Shown here in pieces: positions 6,686 through 12,837 of a stretch of DNA of 12,837 nucleotides. The position numbers and the translations under genes are program-made. Source of the DNA: Haloferacaceae archaeon. Its GTDB lineage: Archaea > Halobacteriota > Halobacteria > Halobacteriales > Haloferacaceae. How positions within the stretch are numbered: the first letter of the stretch is position 1; each line of letters begins with the position of its first letter. The notes under the pieces are model-generated. The model worked only from the letters and a program-made list of their open reading frames with translations, was not told where the DNA came from and did not search any database. The DNA lies in contig JAHENP010000046.1 in the NCBI GenBank assembly GCA_018609965.1, forward strand, positions 1-12,837, read 5' to 3'.

Positions 6686-8725
6686 GTGTCGGGACAACTC
6701 CCCGCAGTTGAGACGGTGTTCCTCCACGAACGCGACGACGACTACCTGGTGGTCGTCCGTGCAGACGGGGAGCGACGGCTCCGTGCGGTGTTGGAGACGA
6801 AGCGGACGGACGCCGGCCCCCGGCCACGACGGTTTCGGGTGAAACGCGGCTCCGGCGAGGAACCGCGCCAACCCGACCAGTTCGTCGAACTGGTCCGGGC
6901 GGCCGACCGGATTCGGATCTCCGAACAGACCAGTTCGGGCGCCCGCGACCGGCTGCAGGCGATGTTGGACGGCTACCAGTTGGGTGCGACACAGGTCCGC
7001 ACCTGTCGGTACTGCGCCAACGCCGGGCGGTACTCCCCGATCACCTCCGAGACCGCTGTGAAGGCCGACCGCGACTACATCTGTCGGGACTGCGCGCGCG
7101 AGGAACTCGACCGCGAACTCGCCTACAAGGGGGAGTTCACCGCCGACGCCGCCGACCGACTGGAGGAGTTGTTGTTCGAGACGGGTGATCTGGAACGGAT
7201 CACCAACCTCCTCCAGGGGGAACTCGACCCGGAGCTGACCCGGTTCGACACGATCTCGGCGACCGTCGAGGACGTTGACCCGGTGGCGACCGACGAGTTG
7301 ACCCTCCACCCGGCGTTGGAGGACCGAGTCACCGGCCGGTTCGACGAACTGTTGCCGGTCCAGTCGTTGGCCGTCCGCAACGGGCTGTTGGACGGTGACG
7401 ACCAGCTGATCGTCTCTGCGACCGCGACGGGGAAGACGCTCGTCGGGGAGTTGGCGGGAGTCAACCGCGCGCTCAACGGCGAGGGGAAGCTCCTGTTTCT
7501 GGTGCCGTTGGTGGCGTTGGCGAACCAGAAACACGAGGATTTCGAGGACCGGTACGGCGACGTGTTGGACGTGACCCTGCGGGTAGGGGCCTCCCGGATC
7601 AACGACTCCGGTGAGCGGTTCGATCCGGACGCGGACGTGATCGTCGGCACCTACGAGGGGATCGACCACGCGCTCCGCACCGGGAAGGATCTCGGCGCGG
7701 TCGGCTCGGTCGTGATCGACGAGATCCACACGCTGAAAGAGGGGGATCGTGGCCACCGACTCGACGGCACCATCGCGCGGCTGAAACAGTACTGTCGCCG
7801 GCGCGACCACCGGGCGCAGTGGGTGTACCTCTCTGCGACCGTCGGCAACCCGGAGTGGCTCGCCCGACGACTCCAGGCTACACTCGTCGAGTTCGAGGAA
7901 CGGCCGGTCCCAATCGAGCGACACGTCACCTTCGCGGAGGCCCGCGAGAAGGTGCGCATCGAGAACCGGCTGGTGCGGCGGGCGTTCGACTCGAAATCCT
8001 CGAAGGGGTACCGCGGGCAGACGATCGTGTTCACCAACTCCCGGCGGCGGTGTCACGAGATCAGCCGGAAGCTGGAGTACGACTCCGCGCCGTACCACGC
8101 CGGGTTGGACTACGGCCAACGCAAACGCGTCGAAGAACAGTTCGGCGACCAGGAGTTGGCGGCGGTCGTCACGACGGCGGCGTTGGCCGCCGGGGTGGAC
8201 TTCCCCGCCTCGCAGGTGGTGTTCGACTCGTTGGCGATGGGGATCGAGTGGCTCTCCGTCCAGGAGTTCGAACAGATGCTCGGCCGCGCGGGACGACCGG
8301 ACTACCACGACGAGGGGAAAGTGTACGTGCTCGTCGAGCCGGACTGTGTCTACCACAACTCGATGGAGATGACGGAAGACGAGGTGTCGTTCAAACTCCT
8401 CAAAGGGGAGATGGAGGACGTGGAGACGGTGTACGACGGGCCGGCGGCGGCCGAGGAGACACTGGCGAACATCACCGTCGCCGGCGAGCGGGCGAAGGCA
8501 GTCAACGAACAGATGGTCGGTGACGTGCCGACGACCCACGCCGTCGGGAAGCTGTTGGAGTGGGGGTTCATCGACGGGTTGGAGCCGACCCCGCTCGGAC
8601 GGGCCGTGACGGAACACTTCCTGTCGCCGCGTGACGCCTTCCGGCTACTCGATGGGATTCGCTCCGGGCTGTCGCCGTACGAGATCGTCGCGGACGCGGA
8701 GCTGGCAGACGAAGACGAACTGTAA
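6686..8725 (+). CDS. Archaeal Ski2-like superfamily 2 helicase with zinc finger
   Basis: This 679-residue protein carries a full SF2 helicase core. It has a Q-like PVQ near 224, motif I SATATGKT (244-251), motif II DEIH (345-348), motif III SAT (383-385) and motif VI QMLGRAGRPDY (530-540). Ahead of the core a four-cysteine motif (C107, C110, C133, C136) probably binds zinc. The architecture fits the archaea-specific Ski2-like helicases (COG1202-type; studied Thermococcales members, ASH-Ski2, associate with an RNase J). A role in RNA processing or decay is possible but inferred; a DNA helicase role is not excluded. It lacks the long C-terminal domains of Hel308. The GTG at 6686 is preferred because of the upstream TATA-like box; AAGGAG at 6676-6681 is also near. 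It is divergent from the HalX regulator and convergent with the next gene. Confidence 0.88.
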   Translation: MSGQLPAVETVFLHERDDDYLVVVRADGERRLRAVLETKRTDAGPRPRRFRVKRGSGEEPRQPDQFVELVRAADRIRISEQTSSGARDRLQAMLDGYQLGATQVRTCRYCANAGRYSPITSETAVKADRDYICRDCAREELDRELAYKGEFTADAADRLEELLFETGDLERITNLLQGELDPELTRFDTISATVEDVDPVATDELTLHPALEDRVTGRFDELLPVQSLAVRNGLLDGDDQLIVSATATGKTLVGELAGVNRALNGEGKLLFLVPLVALANQKHEDFEDRYGDVLDVTLRVGASRINDSGERFDPDADVIVGTYEGIDHALRTGKDLGAVGSVVIDEIHTLKEGDRGHRLDGTIARLKQYCRRRDHRAQWVYLSATVGNPEWLARRLQATLVEFEERPVPIERHVTFAEAREKVRIENRLVRRAFDSKSSKGYRGQTIVFTNSRRRCHEISRKLEYDSAPYHAGLDYGQRKRVEEQFGDQELAAVVTTAALAAGVDFPASQVVFDSLAMGIEWLSVQEFEQMLGRAGRPDYHDEGKVYVLVEPDCVYHNSMEMTEDEVSFKLLKGEMEDVETVYDGPAAAEETLANITVAGERAKAVNEQMVGDVPTTHAVGKLLEWGFIDGLEPTPLGRAVTEHFLSPRDAFRLLDGIRSGLSPYEIVADAELADEDEL

Positions 8726-8763
8726 GCCACCCACGGGCGTCGCACCGTCGGGAGAATGGGTTG

Positions 8764-8801
8764 TCCCCGTCGTCGCACCTCGGCTCGTTTGGTGACGGGG
8801 A
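8764..8801. repeat. 8-bp inverted repeat between convergent genes
   Basis: TCCCCGTC at 8764-8771 pairs perfectly with GACGGGGA at 8794-8801, around a 22-base loop. It sits in the 98-bp gap between the helicase stop and the stop of the small secreted protein gene. It may help end transcripts from either side, but no T-run follows on either strand, so terminator function is unproven. Confidence 0.4.
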
Positions 8802-8823
8802 GTCGCAACTGGCTACTGACTGT

Positions 8824-9009
8824 TCACAGCGGGAGTGGGTCCGGAATCGGGATCGGTGACGGCGGCCACGGGAGCGGGTCCGGTGGCCACGGCCACGGAA
8901 TCGTCAGTGCCGTCGCTGTGTCGGCCATTGTCTGTGCGGCTGCAGGGTCAACGAACAACGCCAGCGCCGCGAGGGTGAGTGCGGCCAGCAGTGCACGTCT
9001 GTGTGACAT
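8824..9009 (-). CDS. Small secreted proline/tryptophan-rich protein
   Basis: This is an unrecognised 61-residue protein. It begins MSHRRALLAALTLAALALFV, a good Sec-type signal peptide with an RR-containing n-region, a leucine/alanine core and a likely cleavage after AAA (25/26). The predicted mature peptide is only 36 residues. From residue 38 on, 13 of 24 residues are proline, with three tryptophans, as in PWPWPPDPLPWPP. There is no cysteine or lipobox. The ATG at 9009 is chosen because a longer frame from 9039 would start next to the AT-rich promoter box at 9042-9052, whereas 9009 lies about 12 bases after the expected transcript start. The glycine-rich reading of the opposite strand is rejected. 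Function is unknown; a wall- or surface-associated extended peptide is possible. Confidence 0.6.
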   Translation of the reverse strand: MSHRRALLAALTLAALALFVDPAAAQTMADTATALTIPWPWPPDPLPWPPSPIPIPDPLPL

Positions 9010-9041
9010 ACCCACTCGGTGGTATGGGTTGAGGTGCAAAA

Positions 9042-9052
9042 AGTTTATCTTA
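9042..9052 (-). promoter_or_regulatory. Candidate TATA box of the small secreted protein gene
   Basis: On the minus strand this reads ttaagataaac, in the most AT-rich stretch nearby. It lies 33-43 bp before the ATG at 9009, which predicts a short leader of about 10-15 bases. Confidence 0.5.
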
Positions 9053-9334
9053 ATCTTTGGAAGTTCATTCTATGGGAATTTGACACAATTACTCACCCAC
9101 CGACTTTCGGCAGGAGCCGACACCGGCGGGGGAGCGTGACGTGAGTCGATCCAGGCGACTCCTGTATGACCGTCGTGGGCGCAAAACTAGCCGATGGGCC
9201 GACAGAGCGTGTGACTGCGGCGTGGTCGGTCACGGGGGGGAGACCGTCCTGCCGCCGCTGCCAGTCGTTGCGTGTCCCGCCACACATTTCATATTAACTC
9301 TCTCCGTCGTCCCTGGACCACCGGACAACGACGG
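9053..9334. other. Intergenic stretch without a convincing gene
   Basis: Together with the adjacent promoter this gap is about 325 bp. It starts AT-rich (about 9041-9095) and then returns to high GC. It contains a perfect 6-bp stem, GAGTCG (9143-9148) with CGACTC (9156-9161) around a 7-base loop. It also has a promoter-like cgcaaaactag around 9180-9190 (+), with a 28-codon GTG frame from 9211 to 9297 (encoding CRRC) that is too short to call. A 64-codon minus-strand frame (9093-9287) has weaker third-position GC than neighbouring genes. No tRNA, T-loop or repeat array was found. Confidence 0.5.
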
Positions 9335-9961
9335 CTACAACAGTCCGGCCGCCGACAGTTCTGCCGTCAGCCCGTCGACGCTCTCGACGACGGTGTCACA
9401 CGCGGGCGCGACGGCCGGCTTCGGGTCGTAGCCGACCGCCAGCCCGGCGTGTTCGAGCATCGGCAGGTCGTTTGCGCCGTCACCGACCGCGACAGTGTCG
9501 TCGGCTCCGATCTCGCCTGTGAGGTCGGCGAGCGCGTCGTCTTTCGTCCCCTCGACGAGCGGGCCGTCGACGCTGCCGGTGAGCGTCCCGTTGTCGGTCG
9601 GGAGCCGGTTGGCGACGATGGTGTCCACGTTGGTGTCGACGACATCGAGTGCGGCGGCGACACCGCGCTCGAACCCACCGGTGAGGATCGCGACGTGGTG
9701 GTCGGCCGCGAGTCGATCGAGCAACCCCCCCATCCCGGGCCGGAGTCGCACCTCCTCGAACGCCGCCTGCGTCGCCGGCGGCGAGAGCCCTTCCAACAAC
9801 CCCGCCCGTTCCCGGAGGCTCTCGGCGTAGCCGATCTCGTCGTTCATGGCTCGCTGGGTGATCCGCGCCATCTCGTCGGCGACGCCCGCACGCTCGCCGA
9901 GCAACACCGTCATCTCCGAGTCCGAGAGCGTCCCGTCGAAGTCGAACGCGATCAGTGACAC
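9335..9961 (-). CDS. serB: Phosphoserine phosphatase (HAD family)
   Basis: This 208-residue HAD-superfamily hydrolase has motif I AFDFDGTLSD (nucleophile Asp7, Asp9), motif II ILTGGF (Thr94, where SerB often has Ser), motif III TKDD (Lys140) and motif IV VGDGANDLPML (Asp161, Asp165). The motif IV form and an all-helical cap region (about 15-75) with E and R residues fit phosphoserine phosphatase, the last step of serine synthesis. The serA gene nearby supports this; another small-phosphate HAD enzyme is possible. The start is the GTG at 9961, not the longer frame to 10048: the conserved domain begins two residues later and a TATA-like box sits about 28 bp before it. It is downstream of the TumE-like gene on the same strand (49-bp gap), so it may also receive read-through. 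Confidence 0.88.
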   Translation of the reverse strand: MSLIAFDFDGTLSDSEMTVLLGERAGVADEMARITQRAMNDEIGYAESLRERAGLLEGLSPPATQAAFEEVRLRPGMGGLLDRLAADHHVAILTGGFERGVAAALDVVDTNVDTIVANRLPTDNGTLTGSVDGPLVEGTKDDALADLTGEIGADDTVAVGDGANDLPMLEHAGLAVGYDPKPAVAPACDTVVESVDGLTAELSAAGLL

Positions 9962-9986
9962 GGGTCGATGTGTGTACGGCAGCCGC

Positions 9987-9992
9987 TTAGAA
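9987..9992 (-). promoter_or_regulatory. Candidate TATA box of serB
   Basis: On the minus strand this is ttctaa within cgattctaagc, centred 28 bp before the GTG at 9961. The spacing predicts a leaderless transcript. The box lies just past the stop end of the upstream TumE-like gene, giving serB a promoter of its own. Confidence 0.55.
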
Positions 9993-10010
9993 TCGGGTGG
10001 TTCCGATCGG

Positions 10011-10421
10011 TCACTCCCGCCACAGCCGTTCGACTCGCCGCTCGACACGGTCGAGCACGACGCCGATCACGTCCCGGTAGCTATCCGGCCACGTCGCCGG
10101 CTCTCCCGGTGTTGACGCGTCTGGCGGCGGGTGAAACTGCTCCCGCTGGTCGTGTGAACTCGGGTGTCTGTCCCACCGACACGCCCAGCTACTTGCCGGC
10201 CGGTCTTCCCGGTAGTGGATATAAAAGTCGTCGTTCTGGAACCACTGGACGGTGAGTTCGGCGACCGTCTCTGCGTCCGGGTAGTAGTCGGGATTGAGGG
10301 ACGCACGGAGCCGGAGGCGACTCTCCGAGTGTGTCAGACGGACACGTTCGAACTGTCGTGTGGTCCGGAGCCGGTCGGCGACCTGTTCGAGCACCGGTCG
10401 GTCGACGGCAGCGCCACTCAC
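10011..10421 (-). CDS. TumE-like (DUF6516-like) protein, possible toxin component
   Basis: This 136-residue protein has the pattern of the TumE/DUF6516 group: a beta-rich N-terminal half (HSESRLRLRASLNPDYYPD, ELTVQWFQNDDFYIHYRED), then CRWDRHPSSH (81-90) and QFHPPP (95-100) with His86, His90 and His97, and a C-terminal helix ending DVIGVVLDRVERRVERLW. In bacteria TumE is the toxin of a type II pair with the HTH antitoxin TumA. Archaeal members are poorly known, so toxicity is inferred. The start is a GTG three bases after the stop of the winged-helix gene, with no clear SD, so translation is probably coupled. By hand count none of its nine leucines is TTG, unlike flaH; the sample is small. 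Confidence 0.6.
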   Translation of the reverse strand: MSGAAVDRPVLEQVADRLRTTRQFERVRLTHSESRLRLRASLNPDYYPDAETVAELTVQWFQNDDFYIHYREDRPASSWACRWDRHPSSHDQREQFHPPPDASTPGEPATWPDSYRDVIGVVLDRVERRVERLWRE

Positions 10422-10424
10422 TGG

Positions 10425-10955
10425 TCAGTCCGCCCCAGCCGTCTCCTCGGTTCTCGCGACACGTCGTCGTGCGCGCTCGTACCGACGGCGTTCGGCCAGC
10501 GCCGTCTCCCAGGCTGTCAGGTCGTCGTACACGGCTCCCAACGGGTCGCCGTCTTCGGCTGTGTCGGCCTCGGCAACGGCGTCTACGGCCCCCGGCTCGT
10601 CAGTGCCGTACCGCTCTCGGAACGACTCGATCTGTTCGCTCGCGGCCGCTGCTCGCCGCTGGAGTTCTGCCCGGCTGTGTTCTGCGGCGAGCTGTTCGAC
10701 CGTCCGCCACTCCAGGTACCGTTCGTTTCGCTCGTACTGTCGGGGTCGGCCGTCGTGACGGTCGACAACCCCCAACTCGGCGAACCACTCCAGATACTTC
10801 CGTGCCGTCTTCGGATCACACTCTGCCTGTCGAGCCAGTTCCGGTGCCGCCGTCGGGGACCGTGTCTCCAGTACCACACCGTAGAGCCGTTGCTCGACAT
10901 CCTCCCCGTCGAACGGACTGTCGAACGGAGGTGGCCCACCGGGATCGCTGGTCAC
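10425..10955 (-). CDS. Winged-helix transcriptional regulator paired with the TumE-like gene
   Basis: This 176-residue protein has an N-terminal winged helix-turn-helix (about 18-75): SPTAAPELARQAECDPKTAR supplies the recognition region, followed by KYLEWFAELGVVDRHDG and the wing RPRQYERN. The rest is a long charged helical region (about 85-176), probably a coiled-coil dimerisation or partner-binding part. It resembles haloarchaeal TrmB/MarR-like wHTH proteins (DUF7342-type, from memory). The GTG at 10955 is chosen because a strong TATA box is centred 27 bp before it; the longer frame to 11207 would read through that box and across the serA promoter. It is first in a likely operon with the TumE-like gene, and may repress its own promoter as an antitoxin or local regulator would. 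Confidence 0.7.
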   Translation of the reverse strand: MTSDPGGPPPFDSPFDGEDVEQRLYGVVLETRSPTAAPELARQAECDPKTARKYLEWFAELGVVDRHDGRPRQYERNERYLEWRTVEQLAAEHSRAELQRRAAAASEQIESFRERYGTDEPGAVDAVAEADTAEDGDPLGAVYDDLTAWETALAERRRYERARRRVARTEETAGAD

Positions 10956-10959
10956 GATC

Positions 10960-11028
10960 AGAGTGTGACGCTCGCCGGATATATATCCTGTGACAAAGAG
11001 ATTACTCCGGATAGCCGAGTGACACTCT
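10960..11028. repeat. Inverted repeat flanking the winged-helix promoter
   Basis: AGAGTGTGAC (10960-10969) and GTGACACTCT (11019-11028) match in inverted orientation at 9 of 10 bases. A further TGTGAC copy lies at 10989-10994, 25 bp from the one inside the first arm (10964-10969). The arms bracket the TATA box and the predicted transcript start. Confidence 0.5.
10977..10988 (-). promoter_or_regulatory. Palindromic TATA box of the winged-helix gene
   Basis: GGATATATATCC is a perfect 12-bp palindrome centred 27-28 bp before the GTG at 10955. It is the best TATA match in the window. Its symmetry makes it a candidate operator for a dimeric regulator. Confidence 0.7.
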
Positions 11029-11084
11029 CTCGACAGCCGTTGTGGCTCTCGGCTGTTCACAGCCGGGGCAGTGTTTCGTGGCGC

Positions 11085-11097
11085 GGAAAGGCTTACA
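11085..11097 (+). promoter_or_regulatory. Candidate BRE/TATA of serA
   Basis: ggaaaggcttaca lies 27-39 bp before the GTG at 11124. A purine-rich BRE-like part precedes a weak TATA (cttaca). The spacing fits a leaderless serA mRNA. Confidence 0.5.
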
Positions 11098-11123
11098 CCG
11101 ACGGCAACTGACTCTCGGAGTAC

Positions 11124-12713
11124 GTGAGAGTACTCGTCACGGACCCCGTGGACGACGCCGGGCTGGACCTCCTCCGAGAGGCCGGCCACGACGTGACCAC
11201 GGGGCACGACCTAGAGGGAGAACAGTTACTCGACGCCGTCAGAGACGCGCACGCGTTGATCGTCCGGTCGGGGACGGAGGTCTCGGAGTCCGTGTTCGAA
11301 GCGGCCTCGGAGCTGGTGATCGTCGGCCGGGCAGGGATCGGCGTCGACAACATCGACGTGGACGCGGCCACGCGTCACGGCGTGGTGGTCGCGAACGCGC
11401 CCGAGGGGAACGTCCGTGCGGCCGCCGAGCACACGGTGGCGATGACGTTCGCGGCGGCGCGGTCGATCCCGCAGGCACACGCCCGGCTCCGAGAGGGGGA
11501 GTGGGCCAAATCGGCGTATCTCGGGACGGAGCTAAACGGCGCGACGCTGGGGATCGTCGGTCTCGGCCGGGTCGGCCAGGAGGTCGCCAAACGGTTGGAC
11601 GCACTCGGGATGGAGTTGGTCGTCCACGACCCGTACATCAACCAGGAACGGGCGGCCCAGTTCGGCGCGGAACTCGTCGAGGATCTCGACGACTGTCTCG
11701 CGCGTGCGGACGTGGCGACGGTCCACACCCCACTGTTGCCGGAGACGGAGGGGATGATCGGCGCCGCGGAGCTAGAGACGCTCGGTGACGGGTTCTTAGT
11801 CAACTGCGCACGCGGCGGGATCGTCGACGAGGACGCACTCGCGGCGGCGGTCGCCGACGGCTCGCTGCGCGGGGCGGCGGTGGACGTGTTCGCCGAGGAG
11901 CCGCTTGATTCCGACTCCCCGTTGCTCGACGCCGCGGAGATCGTCGTCACCCCACACCTGGGGGCGAGCACACGCGCCGCCCAGGAGAACGTGGCTGTCG
12001 ACACCGCCCAGCAGATACTGGCGGCGTTCCGTGGTGAGCCGGTCGTGAACGCGTTGAACGCGCCGTCGATCGACGAGACGGCGTTCCCGGCGGTCGAACC
12101 GTACATCGAGCTGGCGGACACGGCCGGCCGGATCGCCGTCCAACTGCTCGACGAACGAGTCGGCGACGTGGAGATCCACTACCAGGGGGACATCGCGGAA
12201 CGCGACGTGGAACTGGTGACGGCGTCCGCGCTCCGCGGGGTGTTCGGCTCGTTGGAGTACGAGGTGAACGCGGTGAACGCGCCCAGAATTGCCGAGGATC
12301 GCGGCGTCGAGGTGACGGAGAGCAAGACCAGACAGGCAGACGACTTCCAGAGTCTCGTCACGGTGACAGTCGGCGACGGGACCGACGAGATGGCCGTCTG
12401 CGGAACGTTGTTCGCGGACGACGACCCACGGATCGTCAGGATCGACGGCTACCGCGTCGACGCCCGGCCGTACGGGCAGGCGTTGGTCGCCCGGAACCGC
12501 GACGAGCCGGGCGTGATCGGGTTCGTCGGGAGTGTCCTCGGGCAGGCGGACGTGAACATCGCCGGGATGTTCAACGCCCGCGAGACCTCCGGCGGCGAGG
12601 CACTCACCGTCTACAACCTCGACAACCCCGTCCCCGAGGATGTACTCGCGGAACTGTTGGCCGACGAACGGATGATCGAGGCGACACAGCTCTCGTTGGA
12701 ACGAGAGGGCTGA
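11124..12713 (+). CDS. serA: D-3-phosphoglycerate dehydrogenase
   Basis: This 529-residue enzyme catalyses the NAD-dependent oxidation of 3-phosphoglycerate, the first step of serine synthesis. A catalytic D-isomer dehydrogenase domain surrounds a Rossmann NAD-binding domain with GLGRVG (146-151) and Asp169 after VVH. The catalytic residues are Arg230 (NCARGG), Glu259 (FAEEP) and His278 (TPHLGAST). The C-terminal part holds an intervening allosteric domain (about 320-450) and an ACT domain (about 455-529, DEPGVIGFVGSVL), the long SerA type common in archaea and many bacteria. ACT domains often bind serine for feedback inhibition, which is likely here. The GTG at 11124 fits both the conserved MRVLVTDPV start and the promoter spacing. 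The gene is divergent from the winged-helix gene across 168 bp. Confidence 0.95.
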   Translation: MRVLVTDPVDDAGLDLLREAGHDVTTGHDLEGEQLLDAVRDAHALIVRSGTEVSESVFEAASELVIVGRAGIGVDNIDVDAATRHGVVVANAPEGNVRAAAEHTVAMTFAAARSIPQAHARLREGEWAKSAYLGTELNGATLGIVGLGRVGQEVAKRLDALGMELVVHDPYINQERAAQFGAELVEDLDDCLARADVATVHTPLLPETEGMIGAAELETLGDGFLVNCARGGIVDEDALAAAVADGSLRGAAVDVFAEEPLDSDSPLLDAAEIVVTPHLGASTRAAQENVAVDTAQQILAAFRGEPVVNALNAPSIDETAFPAVEPYIELADTAGRIAVQLLDERVGDVEIHYQGDIAERDVELVTASALRGVFGSLEYEVNAVNAPRIAEDRGVEVTESKTRQADDFQSLVTVTVGDGTDEMAVCGTLFADDDPRIVRIDGYRVDARPYGQALVARNRDEPGVIGFVGSVLGQADVNIAGMFNARETSGGEALTVYNLDNPVPEDVLAELLADERMIEATQLSLEREG

Positions 12714-12837
12714 ACGCCGTCAGATTCGCAGAGTCCACAGACGACGCTGTTCCCGACACCACGCAGACAGCGTCCCGCTCGCACACGCCGTCCCACGACA
12801 CGACATCACATGTTCTCACAGCGACGCTCCGTGGACA

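Noticed and set aside
6554..8617. 687-codon minus-strand frame opposite the helicase
   Set aside because: It is antisense to a gene with every helicase motif. The long open frame is expected from high third-position GC.
8756..9139. Plus-strand glycine/histidine-rich frame of 127 codons
   Set aside because: It is the complement of the signal-peptide gene. Its glycine runs mirror proline codons, it lacks a promoter, and it runs through the AT-rich minus-strand promoter with poor codon choice.
9143..9161. Possible tRNA anticodon arm (loop atccagg, CCA anticodon)
   Set aside because: No acceptor stem, D-arm or T-loop sequence surrounds it and the stem is 6 rather than 5 bp. Treated as a chance hairpin.
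9093..9287. 64-codon minus-strand frame downstream of serB
   Set aside because: Third-position GC is about 73 percent by hand count, below that of the clear genes. There is no promoter at the right distance, no SD and no recognisable motif.
10011..10955. Low TTG leucine use as proof of recent transfer of the wHTH/TumE-like pair
   Set aside because: About 2 of 20 leucines are TTG, against about 10 of 26 in flaH. serB is also low (about 5 of 27), so the difference is not diagnostic.
10956..11207. N-terminal extension of the winged-helix protein
   Set aside because: The extension would cross the TATA box at 10977-10988 and the serA promoter and start. The GTG at 10955 matches leaderless spacing.
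12604..12819. Minus-strand frame at the right end of the window
   Set aside because: It overlaps the serA C-terminus for over 100 bases, has no domain, and no promoter can be judged at the edge.

Overview
The window is haloarchaeal chromosomal DNA. It is GC-rich, its proteins are highly acidic, and it carries most of an archaellum (archaeal flagellum) operon. Several promoters have an AT-rich box about 27-30 bp upstream of a GTG start, as in leaderless archaeal genes.

Bases 1-5891 (+) hold the end of an archaellum motor operon. The order is the 3' part of a FlaD/E-domain gene (probably flaCE), then flaF, flaG, flaH, flaI and flaJ. The genes overlap or nearly touch and are translationally coupled. 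FlaF and FlaG form the extracytoplasmic stator, FlaH is the KaiC-like ATP-binding regulator, FlaI is the motor/assembly ATPase, FlaJ is the membrane platform, and the FlaCDE proteins form the cytoplasmic link to chemotaxis. The flaCE fragment carries a tandem array of five near-identical 36-bp units encoding an acidic linker.

Bases 5937-6506 (-) hold a HalX-type response regulator, convergent with flaJ. A 179-bp divergent promoter region separates it from a large archaeal Ski2-like SF2 helicase with a four-cysteine zinc-finger motif (6686-8725, +).

Bases 8726-9334 are sparse. They hold a convergent spacer with an 8-bp hairpin, a small secreted proline/tryptophan-rich protein gene on the minus strand, and about 280 bp with no convincing gene.

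Bases 9335-12713 hold the serine pathway genes serB (-) and serA (+), which encode phosphoserine phosphatase and D-3-phosphoglycerate dehydrogenase. Between them is a minus-strand pair: a winged-helix regulator and a TumE-like (DUF6516-like) protein, separated by 3 bp. This pair resembles a toxin-antitoxin or small regulatory module. Its promoter has a perfect 12-bp palindrome over the TATA box and flanking inverted repeats, which suggests autoregulation. The 124 bp after serA show no gene.

No rRNA, tRNA, CRISPR array, transposase or integrase was seen. The least ordinary parts are the wHTH/TumE-like pair with its operator-like promoter, the proline-rich secreted peptide, and the 36-bp repeat array.
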